A stretch of 64,000 nt of DNA from Nesterenkonia xinjiangensis (lineage in GTDB: Bacteria; Actinomycetota; Actinomycetes; Actinomycetales; Micrococcaceae). The notes under the pieces were generated by a model. The model was given only the letters and a program-made list of their open reading frames with translations. It was not told where the DNA came from and did no database searches. The stretch covers positions 2,294,001 to 2,358,000 of the forward strand of contig NZ_JACCFY010000001.1 in NCBI RefSeq assembly GCF_013410745.1, read 5' to 3'. Each line of letters begins with the position of its first letter. Positions within the stretch are counted from its first letter, which is position 1. The position numbers and the translations under genes were made by a program. Positions 42,375 through 50,168 of this stretch are shown here, piece by piece.

Positions 42375-43742
42375 TAGTACTTTGTTAGGTGGGTCCGGCG
42401 CGTTGGCAGTAGGGGCAGCAGCTGAGCATTCGGATGATTGCTGCTTGGAGCTCGATCAGCAGCTGGTAGAAGCTTTGGCTGTCCCTGGGGCTTTTGGGGG
42501 TCGGCTGTCAGGCGTTGGATGGTGATGAACAGGTGGGCTGCGCTGACCAGGGTCACGTGGTGGTGCCAGCCGGTGAAGGTGCGTCCTTCGAAGTGGTCTA
42601 GGCCCAGGCCGTGTTTGAGTTCGCGGTAGTCATGTTCGATCCTCCACCGGATCTTGCCGAGTCGGACCAGTTCAGTGATGGGGGTGTCCTCCTCCAGGGT
42701 TGCCAGCCAGTAGTCGGTGGGTTCGGCGGCACCGGGTGGCCATTCGATAAGCAGCCAACACGCCGGCAGGGACCCGTCGGGGTTGCGCGGCAGGTTCCGG
42801 TTGGCTGGCCGGTCCCTTACGGCGGCGAAGTGGTTGGTGCGTGTGGCTTTGGAACCCTGCCGCCAGGAGGCCTCGGTGAAAGCTGTGCGGGGCATCTGGG
42901 CGGCGTAGTCTTTGGCTTGGACCGGTGCGGACTGATAGCTGGCCTTCGAGTGTGGGCGGCCCTTCTTCCCGGTGGGACTGGGCTTCTCAAAGAGAGCATC
43001 AGCGTGGTGGATGCTGGTGGAGGACTTCACCTGGACCACATAGTCGATCCCACGGTCGGTGAGTCCGGTGCGGAACGGACCAGATTCGCCATACCCGACA
43101 TCAGTGACGACCACCGCAGGCACGTGCCCCCAGACGCTCATCTCATCGAGCATCTCGATAGCCAGCTCCCACTTGGGCCGGTGCCGTACAGTCTCAGGGA
43201 TCTGAGCCGCCTGGCGCTGAGAGACGATGCGTGCGGCTTCCTCGTTGGTCTGCACCCAGGTGTCATCCCACTTCTCGGGCAGGAACAGACGCCAATCCAA
43301 CGGACACGAAGAATGATCAGTGACACCATGGACGCTGACACCGATCTGGACGTTGCCGACCTTGCCCAGAGAGCCCGCGTACTGCCGGGCCACCCCAGGA
43401 GAAGCTGGCCCGTCCTTAGGGAATCCGGTGTCATCAATGACCCACGCATCTGGGCCGATCGCCTCCATCGCCTTCTTCACGATCTGGCGACGCACTGGCT
43501 CGACCTTCCACGGGGAAGAGGAGGCAAACTGCTGCAGCTGCTGATAATCAATACCGATGCTGATAATCAATACCGAGCCGATCACCCATCGGCTGCATCG
43601 ACTTCCGCCGACCCTCCAGCATCAGTCCCTGCAGATACAGGGACCCCATATCACGCTGATCCCGACGCTTCAATGAACCGAAGACATCACCGACAAACGC
43701 GTCCAACTCCGCACGTACATGCTCAGTTTCCCGCTGCTCCAA
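42371..43742 (-). pseudogene. IS701-type DDE transposase, disrupted by a 19-bp duplication and a 1-bp insertion
   Basis: The N-terminal frame (from TTG 43742: HVRAELDAFVGDVFGSLKRR, then LEGRRKSMQPMGDRLGIDYQ) breaks where TGCTGATAATCAATACCGA occurs twice in tandem (43539-43557, 43558-43576). The main frame resumes as QQLQQFASSSPWKVEPVRRQ and carries DDE-type blocks VIDDTGFPKDG, VVVTDVGYGESG and IEHDYRELKHGLGLDHFEGR. A run of five G at about 42496 (plus strand), four expected, shifts the last 45 codons so the protein runs into the end repeat and stops at CTAG. Confidence 0.88.
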
Positions 43743-43800
43743 GCGGTGACGTTAACAAAAAACACACCCAATTAACAGCGACACACCTAACAAAGTACTA
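42375..43800 (-). mobile_element. IS701-like insertion sequence, copy 1 (inactivated)
   Basis: 1426 bp bounded by 17-bp perfect inverted repeats: TAGTACTTTGTTAGGTG at 42375-42391 and its complement at 43784-43800. CTAG stands on both sides (42371-42374, 43801-43804) as a probable 4-bp target duplication. The transposase is on the minus strand and broken. A second, mostly deleted copy lies at 50169-50362 in the opposite orientation, with the same end sequence and CTAG. Confidence 0.9.
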
Positions 43801-44145
43801 CTAGGTGTTGGCGCTCAGGTACGAGGTCAGTGATGCCTCGATCGTCTTGAAGCGTTCTGCTCGGGACCCAACGTCGTCGCGAAGAACAGCGATCTGTTCG
43901 AGGAGCTCCGGGCACGCTGCCTCGTCCTTCGCTCCCACGGTGCATGGCAGCACCTGCTGCACCAACGTGGTTGGCAGACCAATGTCGAGCAGCGACCGGA
44001 TCGTCTCAACTATGGCCACCGCATTGGCCCCGTATTCCCGGTAACCGTTCGACTGGCGCTCCGAAGACAGCAGTCCCTGCTGCTCGTAGTAACGCAGCGA
44101 TCTCGGGCTAGCCCCAGTTCGAGCGCTCAGTTCACCGATGCGCAT
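43801..44145 (-). CDS. MerR-family transcriptional regulator
   Basis: 114 residues. MRIGELSARTGASPRSLRYY and EQQGLLSSERQSNGYREYG are the complete winged-helix MerR domain; a coiled-coil helix and a Cys pair (LPCTVGAKDEAACPEL) follow, in the style of SoxR/redox or small-molecule MerR sensors. The TAG stop is made by the CTAG next to the IS end, so a few C-terminal residues may have been replaced. Divergent from an SDR gene with a MerR-type operator between them. Confidence 0.85.
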   Translation of the reverse strand: MRIGELSARTGASPRSLRYYEQQGLLSSERQSNGYREYGANAVAIVETIRSLLDIGLPTTLVQQVLPCTVGAKDEAACPELLEQIAVLRDDVGSRAERFKTIEASLTSYLSANT

Positions 44146-44158
44146 CGCAAACCCCTTC

Positions 44159-44188
44159 TTGACCTTGACACTGATGTCAAACTATACG
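44159..44188 (+). promoter_or_regulatory. MerR-type promoter with operator dyad
   Basis: TTGACC (44159-44164) and TATACG (44183-44188) are 18 bases apart, longer than the optimal 17, and the spacer holds the perfect dyad TTGACA-CTGA-TGTCAA (44165-44180). MerR activators act at just this geometry, twisting an over-long spacer. Transcription would start about 44195, so the SDR mRNA, whose ATG is 44198, would be leaderless or nearly so. Confidence 0.7.
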
Positions 44189-44197
44189 CTTCGTGGC

Positions 44198-45130
44198 ATG
44201 ACGCACTCGACACGCATACGACTCACCGATCCCCTCGCCACTGCACCGGACCTCACCGGACGCCACGCAATCGTGACCGGCGGTACAAGCGGCCTCGGGC
44301 TGGCCAGCACGCGCCTCCTCGCGCTCCGGGGTTCCACTGTCCTAATCGGTGCCCGCGACGTGGAGCGAGCTGAGGCTGTCCGCGTTCGCCTCCTTGAGGA
44401 GAATCGTCTACCCGCCGAGAGGATCACCGTTGCCGCCTTGGACCTCATCGACCCCGAATCTATTCACCAGTTCGCCCTCGGGGCGGCAGATCGCCCCGTG
44501 GACCTCCTTGTGCTCAATGCGGGGATCAGCAGCGTTCCTCTCCGGCATGATCACGCGGGAACAGAGAGTCAGTTCGCCACCAACCACCTGGGCCACTTCG
44601 CTCTTACCGGCCTCCTCCTTCCCTCCCTCACGCAGGGCACAGGCGCCCGAGTCGTGGCGGTATCGTCTGCCCTCTATAAAGGGGCCACACTGGATCTTGA
44701 CGACCTGGCCAGCACTCACCGCTACTCACCCGGTCGGGCCTACAGCCGGTCCAAACTAGCCAACACAATTTTTGCGATCGAACTCAACCGCCGCCTCACT
44801 GCATCCGGAAGTCCCATTCGCAGCTTTGCCGCTCATCCCGGCATGGCACGCACACCCCTGCATGCGACCTACCCTTCAGCCGCCACCCGAATCCTGACCG
44901 GCGCCATTGCTCGCGCCATTGGCCGTGAGCCCGACCCCGCCAACATCGGCGTCATGACCGCAGCCCTGAACTCGAAGGCTGACCCTCATCTGTTCTGGGG
45001 ACCGGCCGGATCCAAGACGGCGCCCGATGCGCTCGGTGAACCGTTCAGGCCCATCGCTACCGACCTATCTACTGCGACGGCCCTCTGGAACACATCCGAG
45101 CGGCTGACCGGCATCCGCTTCCTCAGTTAA
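44198..45130 (+). CDS. Short-chain dehydrogenase/reductase (divergon 1)
   Basis: 310 residues from ATG 44198. SDR motifs: HAIVTGGTSGLGLASTRLLA (TGxxxGxG), LVLNAGISSVP (NAG), VVAVSSAL, and YSRSKLANTIFAIELNRRL (YxxxK). Size and the extended C-terminus resemble retinol-dehydrogenase/WW-domain-oxidoreductase-like SDRs. It would be switched by the MerR regulator transcribed the other way. The ATG at 44138 belongs to a frame that crosses the operator and is not used. Confidence 0.88.
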   Translation: MTHSTRIRLTDPLATAPDLTGRHAIVTGGTSGLGLASTRLLALRGSTVLIGARDVERAEAVRVRLLEENRLPAERITVAALDLIDPESIHQFALGAADRPVDLLVLNAGISSVPLRHDHAGTESQFATNHLGHFALTGLLLPSLTQGTGARVVAVSSALYKGATLDLDDLASTHRYSPGRAYSRSKLANTIFAIELNRRLTASGSPIRSFAAHPGMARTPLHATYPSAATRILTGAIARAIGREPDPANIGVMTAALNSKADPHLFWGPAGSKTAPDALGEPFRPIATDLSTATALWNTSERLTGIRFLS

Positions 45131-45161
45131 GTTGACACGGACGCGCACCCTCCGTGTCGGG

Positions 45162-45728
45162 TCATTCACTGTTCTCTACCGCAGCAAGGGTCCTAACGGC
45201 GTTGACGATGCTGCGGCGGCGAGAAGTCGACTCAATGTCCGGCCCGAGCGCGGGGGCGGCTGAAGCGCCGGTCAGGGAGAGCTGAATGACGAGGGCTAGC
45301 AGATCGTCGGCGGGAATCTCCTTGGATACGAGACCGGCCTCCTGGCAGCGGGATATTGCCGCGACCTTTGCTGCCGTGACCCCGACGAGCCCTTCTGGAA
45401 TCGCTGTGTCGGGTGCCTCGAGGGCGGCCCACACTGCAAGGCGAACAACCTGATCATGACATGCGTAGTAATCAAACAAGGCCCCTGCATAGCCGCCAAG
45501 GTCTGACGCGTCCATCGGAACGTCGTCCACCGTCTGCACGATCAGCGACTCATACACCCGCGTGAAGAGGGCCTGCTTATTGCCGAAGTAGCGAAATATC
45601 AGGGCTTCGTTCACGCCTGCGGCTGCCGCGATCCGGCTGGTTCGCGCCCCAGCGATTCCGCACATGGCGAATTCGTTGCGAGCGGCGTCGAGCAGCCGCC
45701 TCCTGGTCTCGTCGGATCGACTCGTCAT
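45162..45728 (-). CDS. TetR-family transcriptional regulator (divergon 2)
   Basis: 188 residues from ATG 45728. DNA-binding domain: DETRRRLLDAARNEFAMCGI, GARTSRIAAAAGVNEALIFR, YFGNKQALFTRVYESL. The remainder is the ligand domain and dimer helices. It converges with the preceding SDR (30 bp) and is divergent from the next SDR across a perfect palindrome, so it likely represses that gene and itself. Confidence 0.88.
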   Translation of the reverse strand: MTSRSDETRRRLLDAARNEFAMCGIAGARTSRIAAAAGVNEALIFRYFGNKQALFTRVYESLIVQTVDDVPMDASDLGGYAGALFDYYACHDQVVRLAVWAALEAPDTAIPEGLVGVTAAKVAAISRCQEAGLVSKEIPADDLLALVIQLSLTGASAAPALGPDIESTSRRRSIVNAVRTLAAVENSE

Positions 45729-45741
45729 GCCCACATGTTAT

Positions 45742-45759
45742 CAAGTAAGCAATTACTTG
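45742..45759. promoter_or_regulatory. TetR operator candidate
   Basis: CAAGTAA-GCAA-TTACTTG: 7-bp arms with a 4-bp spacer, centred between the tetR start (45728) and the SDR start (45818), in an AT-rich intergenic region. A related half-site AAGTAAGTAAA is found at 45789-45799. Size and position are those of a TetR-family operator. Confidence 0.7.
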
Positions 45760-45817
45760 CATTTGGCGCAAAGCTCACTTAGGGTCAAAGTAAGTAAACA
45801 CATACATTGGAGATTTC

Positions 45818-46681
45818 ATGAGAAAGACAGTTGTCATCACCGGCACCGCATCTGGCTTCGGCCGCTCAAGCGTGCGGCGGTTCGTCAAGGAAGGCTGGAA
45901 TGTGGTCGCCACCGTCCGCAAAGAAGCTGACCTCCAGATCCATTCTGACTTGGAGAACGTCCGCACCCTCCTGCTCAACGTCGACGACGAAGCAGTGAGC
46001 CTAGATTTCGCTGCTCTCGCGCTCCAGCAGTTCGGCCGCGTCGACGCCCTCGTCAACAATGCCGGGTATTACCACATGGGCCCGGTCGAGGCTGGCACGA
46101 TGAAGCAGGTCCACGACCAGTTCCAGACGAACGTGTTCGGCCTGATTGCGCTGACCAAGAGCTTCCTGCCTACCTTTCGTGAGCAGCGCTCGGGCATCAT
46201 CGTTAACATTTCATCCATCAGTGCCGACCAGGGATACCCCTATACAGCGGTGTATGCAGCGTCGAAGGCTGCGGTGGCTGCTTTCACCGAAGGGTTGAAC
46301 CTGGAGATGTCGAACTTCGGTGTCACCGCGAAGGCTGTGTTCCCAGGGCTGCACAACACCCGCATCTTCACCAAGATTGATACGTCCGAGAGTGTTCCCG
46401 AGGACTACAAGGACGCTATGGCTGCGTTCTTCGGGGCTAACTCCTCCGGCTCCGCACCCGAGGTGACGGCGGACGTCATCTACGAGGCCGTCAGCGATGG
46501 CAAGGACGGCCAAGTTCGGTACTATTCCGGGCCCGACGCCGTCGCGATTCCCCGTGCGCGCCACCTATTAGGTCTGCCTTGGTACTGGGAAGAGTTCCGC
46601 GCTGCTAACACCGGCGCCCCTAGCCCTCTCTGGAAGACCCTCATTCCTCAAGGTGGTGATGAGGTCGACATGGTCGTCTAG
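45818..46681 (+). CDS. Short-chain dehydrogenase/reductase (divergon 2)
   Basis: 287 residues. KTVVITGTASGFGRSSVRRF (cofactor loop), VDALVNNAGYYHMGPVEAG, IIVNISSISADQGYPYTAVY and YAASKAAVAAFTEGL give the complete SDR set with Ser-Tyr-Lys. C-terminal about 50 residues (LLGLPWYWEEFRAANTGAPS) are family-specific. Codon use is visibly less GC-biased than in the core genes, consistent with transfer. Predicted target of the divergent TetR. Confidence 0.9.
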   Translation: MRKTVVITGTASGFGRSSVRRFVKEGWNVVATVRKEADLQIHSDLENVRTLLLNVDDEAVSLDFAALALQQFGRVDALVNNAGYYHMGPVEAGTMKQVHDQFQTNVFGLIALTKSFLPTFREQRSGIIVNISSISADQGYPYTAVYAASKAAVAAFTEGLNLEMSNFGVTAKAVFPGLHNTRIFTKIDTSESVPEDYKDAMAAFFGANSSGSAPEVTADVIYEAVSDGKDGQVRYYSGPDAVAIPRARHLLGLPWYWEEFRAANTGAPSPLWKTLIPQGGDEVDMVV

Positions 46682-46774
46682 ATGCCCGCATCCGTAGTCA
46701 AGCACCGAATGTCGGTCACAATTTCGGATTCACTGGAGAACCCTCTAGAGAGGAGTCACTAGGGAAGGGTCTAC

Positions 46775-47605
46775 CTATGTATTGACCTCTCTGAGTAGGT
46801 CCTGGAGTGTTCGAGGGGGCCGGCCGGTCAGGTCCTGGACGGTGGTCTTGGTGTAGTCCTCCGCTCCTGTGGCGATAAGTGAGTCGAGTTGGGCAAAGAC
46901 CGTCGCCGCCGCCGCCGGGGTCGAGTCCCCAAGGTGGTCGATCAGTCGGCTCGGGGTGAGCGGGCGGTGTGAGACGGTGCGATCGAGAGTTGTGCTCAGG
47001 AGAGAGGCGACATCGCTGAAGCTCAAGGTCTCCGGACCCGTGACCACGAGATCTTCTGGCGGTGGTGCACTGGACACCAGGGCGACTGCTGCCACGGCCG
47101 CGATGTCGCGAACGTCGACGAATCCGACCTTCCCTTCGCCAGTGGCGGTGGTGATCACGCCGTCCTCCCGGACAGAGTCGGCGTGGCGGTGCTCACCCGT
47201 GAAATTCTGCATGAACCAGGTCGGACGCACCACTGACCACTCGATCGCCAGTTCCGGCAATGCGGCGTGCACCTGGCCGATTGCAGGTCCGCCACTGGGC
47301 ACTATCGAGGCACCGAGTAACACCACGCGGCGAACACCGTGCTCTCGCGCGAGCTTCAGGAACGGGATCATCACCGTTTGCGGTTCAGGGTCAAGCGGTG
47401 GCGGAACGAGGTACATCGCGTCGACGTCCTCCAGCGCGCGATCGTGCGTCGAAGGGTCGTACCAGTCGAATGTCACGGCTGCGGTGTCTGCGGGCGAGGT
47501 CGCGCGTCGATGCGCGGCCACCACGTTTTCCCCACGGCGCAATAGCTCGCTGACGAGTGGTGCACCGGTGTTGCCGGTGGCGCCGGTAATGAGATAGCGG
47601 CTCAT
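46775..47605 (-). CDS. NmrA/SDR-a NAD(P)H-binding protein (divergon 3)
   Basis: 276 residues from ATG 47605. RYLITGATGNTGAPLVSELL is the Rossmann loop; AMYLVPPPLDPEPQTVMIPF, SVVRPTWFMQNFTGEHRHAD and FVDVRDIAAVAAVAL are the NmrA/QorB-type blocks. Relatives reduce quinones or act as redox sensors. It overlaps the upstream SnoaL-like gene by four bases (ATGA). Together they form the operon opposite the TetR gene at 48090. Confidence 0.87.
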   Translation of the reverse strand: MSRYLITGATGNTGAPLVSELLRRGENVVAAHRRATSPADTAAVTFDWYDPSTHDRALEDVDAMYLVPPPLDPEPQTVMIPFLKLAREHGVRRVVLLGASIVPSGGPAIGQVHAALPELAIEWSVVRPTWFMQNFTGEHRHADSVREDGVITTATGEGKVGFVDVRDIAAVAAVALVSSAPPPEDLVVTGPETLSFSDVASLLSTTLDRTVSHRPLTPSRLIDHLGDSTPAAAATVFAQLDSLIATGAEDYTKTTVQDLTGRPPRTLQDLLREVNT

Positions 47606-48015
47606 GCGTCGCCGCCGAGGTCTGCGCCGACGAGCGGGTTCCAGTAGTCGCGGTAGCGGGTGACTTTGCCGTCTGAGGTCCACAGGATGATGACATAGTC
47701 CTGGTCGTACGCTGCGCCAGTTGCCTTCACGGTGGCCGAGATGCTCATCTCGATGACGACGGTGGACTGATCGGTGGTCTCGTGGACTGTCAGGTGTGGT
47801 GCCCGGTCGACCGATAGGGTCTCGGGCAGGTCCTGGATGTAGCTCGCGAGTGCCTCTTTGCCGACAAGCCTCTTTGGCCGGTCTTTGGGTGCGAAGGGGA
47901 ACTCGAAGACGACATCGTCGGTGAAGGTGTCGAGCCAGCCCTGAACGTCGCCTCCCCAGAGGTGTTCGAGTCCGGTGCGGAAGAGCTGTTCGGGGGTGGC
48001 TGGTGCGTGGGGCAC
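47602..48015 (-). CDS. SnoaL-like / ketosteroid-isomerase-fold protein (divergon 3)
   Basis: 137 residues. Cone-shaped NTF2-like fold: WGGDVQGWLDTFTDDVVFEF with the Asp-rich first strand, APHLTVHETTDQSTVVIEM and the closing YVIILWTSDGKVTRYRDYWN, followed by PL. Such proteins isomerise, cyclise or bind small polar ring compounds, often with an oxidoreductase partner, as here. First gene of a two-gene operon, divergent from a TetR regulator. Confidence 0.85.
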   Translation of the reverse strand: MPHAPATPEQLFRTGLEHLWGGDVQGWLDTFTDDVVFEFPFAPKDRPKRLVGKEALASYIQDLPETLSVDRAPHLTVHETTDQSTVVIEMSISATVKATGAAYDQDYVIILWTSDGKVTRYRDYWNPLVGADLGGDA

Positions 48016-48056
48016 GGCATCTCCTATAATCGGTCCAGCGGTCCGATTGAGTGTAG

Positions 48057-48071
48057 CGGACCATTGGTCCG
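48057..48071. promoter_or_regulatory. TetR operator candidate (divergon 3)
   Basis: CGGACC-ATT-GGTCCG is a perfect 6+3+6 palindrome 18 bp before ATG 48090. A second, half-inverted copy (CGGTCC-AGC-GGTCCG) sits at 48031-48045, giving two sites between the divergent genes, as is common for TetR autorepressors. Confidence 0.72.
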
Positions 48072-48089
48072 TTTATCAAGGAGGTTCTG

Positions 48090-48722
48090 ATGGTGCGCCA
48101 GAGCAGGGCGGACGCCCGGCGGAATCAGCAGACGATTCTGCGGATCGCCGATGAGATCTTCCAGGGTTCAGCCGATGGTCCTGCGGTCTCCATGAACGAG
48201 ATCGCTGATGCGGCGGGCGTGGGGAAAGCGACGCTGTTTCGGAACTTCGGGGATCGGGCCGGACTGCTGCGCAGCGTGCTGAGGGCGCGCACCGATGGCA
48301 TCGCCAGCGCAGTTCGGTCCGGACCGCCGCCACTCGGTCCCGGGTCGACCCCCGACGCTCGAGTGCGCGCTGTCGTTGAGGGGCTCGTGCGGTTGAAGCT
48401 CGACAACCTCGAACTGGTGCGAGCGATAGAGGACACGCGCCAAGTGGCCGGTGCCCCGACCATCTTCGAATCCGATGACTATCGCTGGATCCATGAGGTT
48501 CTCGCTGGCGAGCTCGCCCGTCTGGGCGACGCGGTCCAACCCCGGCTGGGTGCGCACGCGATCCTGGCTCTGACCCGTGCCGATCTTCTCGCATGCCAAG
48601 TCGTCCAAGAGAAGTTGCCCGCAGAGCAGGTGATTGACGGCATCCTGCGTGTCATCGACTCCCTGATCGTAGGCGTCGCCGAGGACTCCTCAGTCAGCGG
48701 AGGAAGCCGCTCGGGGCAATGA
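48090..48722 (+). CDS. TetR-family transcriptional regulator (divergon 3)
   Basis: 210 residues. Helix-turn-helix NEIADAAGVGKATLFRNFGD after an N-terminal RNQQTILRIADEIFQG; the C-terminal domain (LVRAIEDTRQVAGAPTIFES, then DDYRWIHEVL) resembles the TetR_C groups that control small oxidoreductase operons. Strong ribosome site (CAAGGAGG). Divergent from SnoaL-NmrA with two palindromes in the gap. Confidence 0.88.
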   Translation: MVRQSRADARRNQQTILRIADEIFQGSADGPAVSMNEIADAAGVGKATLFRNFGDRAGLLRSVLRARTDGIASAVRSGPPPLGPGSTPDARVRAVVEGLVRLKLDNLELVRAIEDTRQVAGAPTIFESDDYRWIHEVLAGELARLGDAVQPRLGAHAILALTRADLLACQVVQEKLPAEQVIDGILRVIDSLIVGVAEDSSVSGGSRSGQ

Positions 48723-48730
48723 CCTAATAG

Positions 48731-48895
48731 CACTTCGCCACGGCCAAGACCGAACGCAAAACCCCGGTCGTTGAATGCGATCATCTCTGTGACGAACGCA
48801 CTAAGCTGCTCCAAGCTCACTACGCCGGGGCTGTACCACTGGGCCTACTCAGGACCGAGCAGGACCGGATGGCCCTCCAGATGGAAAGGGGCTGA
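48731..48895 (+). pseudogene. Serine recombinase, C-terminal remnant
   Basis: 54 codons without a start, reading CDERTKLLQAHYAGAVPLGL then LRTEQDRMALQMERG and a stop. The pattern E-R-x-KLL-x-AHYAGAVPL-x-LL-x-TEQDR is the helical region after the zinc ribbon of large serine recombinases (phage or ICE integrases). The DNA is cut on the right by the IS3-type inverted repeat, and a TAG precedes it on the left. It is the footprint of a lost integrative element. Confidence 0.65.
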
Positions 48896-48920
48896 TGCAG
48901 GAGCAGGTGACAGTTCGTTC

Positions 48921-49811
48921 TTAGGCCGCCAGGGCGACTGCCTGCTCCACTAGGCGTGCTTCGAACTTTACCGGGGTCATCTTCCCCAGCTCCTGCTGCT
49001 TCCTCCTTCGGTGGTAGGTCTTCTCGATCCAGGTGAGGATCTTCATCCGCAGCTGTTGGCGGGTCGCCCAAACCTCACGGTCAAGGACGTTGTTCTGCAG
49101 CAGGGAGTAGAAGGACTCCATCGCCGCGTTATCACCAGCAGCTCCGACCTGGCCCATCGAGCCGATCAGCCCGTGGTGCTCCAGCACCCGGGTGACTTTC
49201 TTCGCTCGAAATTGCGACCCACGGTCTGAGTGAAGAATGCATCCGGCCACGTTGGCGGCCCCGCGGCGGGCCACAGCGTTATTGATCGCCCGCACTGCCC
49301 GTGAGGACTTCATCCTCGAGTCGATCGCGTAGCCGACGATCCTACGGGAGCAGACATCCTTGATCGCGCACAGATACAGCTTGCCCTCAGCGGTGTGATG
49401 CTCGGTGATATTGGTCAGCCAGACCTGATTCGGAGCATCAGCCCGGACGTTCCGCTGCACCCGGTCGTCATGGACCGGCGGGCCGGGGCGGGTGCCTTTG
49501 CCCCGACGCTTGCGGCTGATCACCGAAGCCACCCCTTGGGTGTTGCACAGCCGCCACGCGGTGCGCACCGCCATCGGGTAGCCGGCGTCCTCGGCCTCAT
49601 CGGCGAGGTAGCGGTACCCGAACTCCGGATCCTCCCGGTGAGCTTCGATCAGCGCGTTGAGCCGGTGGGCTTCTTCCCATTCGGCGTCAGTGATGGGGTT
49701 GGCCAGCCATCGGTAGTAGGGCTGGCGGGCGATCTTCAATACCCGGCACGTCACCGCCACAGGAACACCTTCGATGGCGGCGAGATCGCCTACGAGCGGG
49801 TAGAGCCTTTT
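48921..49811 (-). pseudogene. IS3 transposase OrfB with Asp-to-Asn change in the DDE triad
   Basis: From GTG 49760 it is 279 residues; through the frameshift it continues from OrfA at about 49811 (RLYPLVGDLAAIEGVPVAVT). HTH_21 and rve integrase domains are complete: second Asp in LHSDRGSQF (D179) and Glu in NAAMESFYSLL (E215), D-35-E spacing. The first catalytic position, normally WLTDITEH, reads WLTNITEH (N117, codon AAT at 49410-49412). Without the Asp, strand transfer should fail, so the protein is likely inactive. Confidence 0.8.
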
Positions 49812-50098
49812 GACGGCAGATTCGCCTGCGATAAGTACGCTGCGGCCCGGCGCAGCACCAGGTTCTGCTGCTCTAGCAGTCGGTTACGCCGACGCAGCTC
49901 ACGCAGCTCGTCCTTCTGATCCGTGGTGCGGCCCTCGCGCTCACCAGCATCCGTGGCGTCCTGACGCATCCAGTTCGTCAGGGTCGCGTAGCTGATCCCG
50001 AAATCAGCTGCGATCTGCTTCAGACTCACACCGGCCTCGCGGTTCTTCGCGACCGCGACAACATCTTCCCGGAACTCCTCCGGGTACTTTCCTGCCGT
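49790..50098 (-). CDS. IS3 OrfA, helix-turn-helix protein; start codon apparently ACG
   Basis: Frame reads AGKYPEEFREDVVAVAKNRE then AGVSLKQIAADFGISYATLT and a leucine-zipper-like RELRRRNRLLEQQNLVLRRA. Family members begin M-AGKYP; here the codon in that place is ACG (50096-50098), a one-base change from ATG. No ATG, GTG or TTG occurs in frame upstream before a TAG. The next usable start is GTG at 50029, which would cut the first half of the HTH. So OrfA is full length in sequence but its start is damaged. Confidence 0.7.
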   Translation of the reverse strand, partial: TAGKYPEEFREDVVAVAKNREAGVSLKQIAADFGISYATLTNWMRQDATDAGEREGRTTDQKDELRELRRRNRLLEQQNLVLRRAAAYLSQANLPSKGSTRS

Positions 50099-50168
50099 AG
50101 GGACATCCTCTCCTGCCCAGCACTCACGGCGCTAAACATCAGATGTCACCTGTTCCTGCATCAGCCCC

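Larger units (their letters stand above)
48888..50168 (-). mobile_element. IS3-family insertion sequence (probably inactive)
   Basis: About 1281 bp with 25-bp terminal inverted repeats at 48888-48912 and 50144-50168 (one mismatch), starting GGGGCTGATGCAGG. orfA and orfB are on the minus strand with a -1 frameshift arrangement (run AAAAGG, 49806-49811). Left neighbour is the recombinase fragment; right neighbour begins exactly with the interior of an IS701-like transposase, so IS3 joins two unrelated pieces. Confidence 0.88.

Noticed and set aside
42611-43804. A 397-codon plus-strand frame opposite the IS701-like transposase
   Set aside because: It is a mirror frame of the transposase; the transposase motifs are all on the minus strand.
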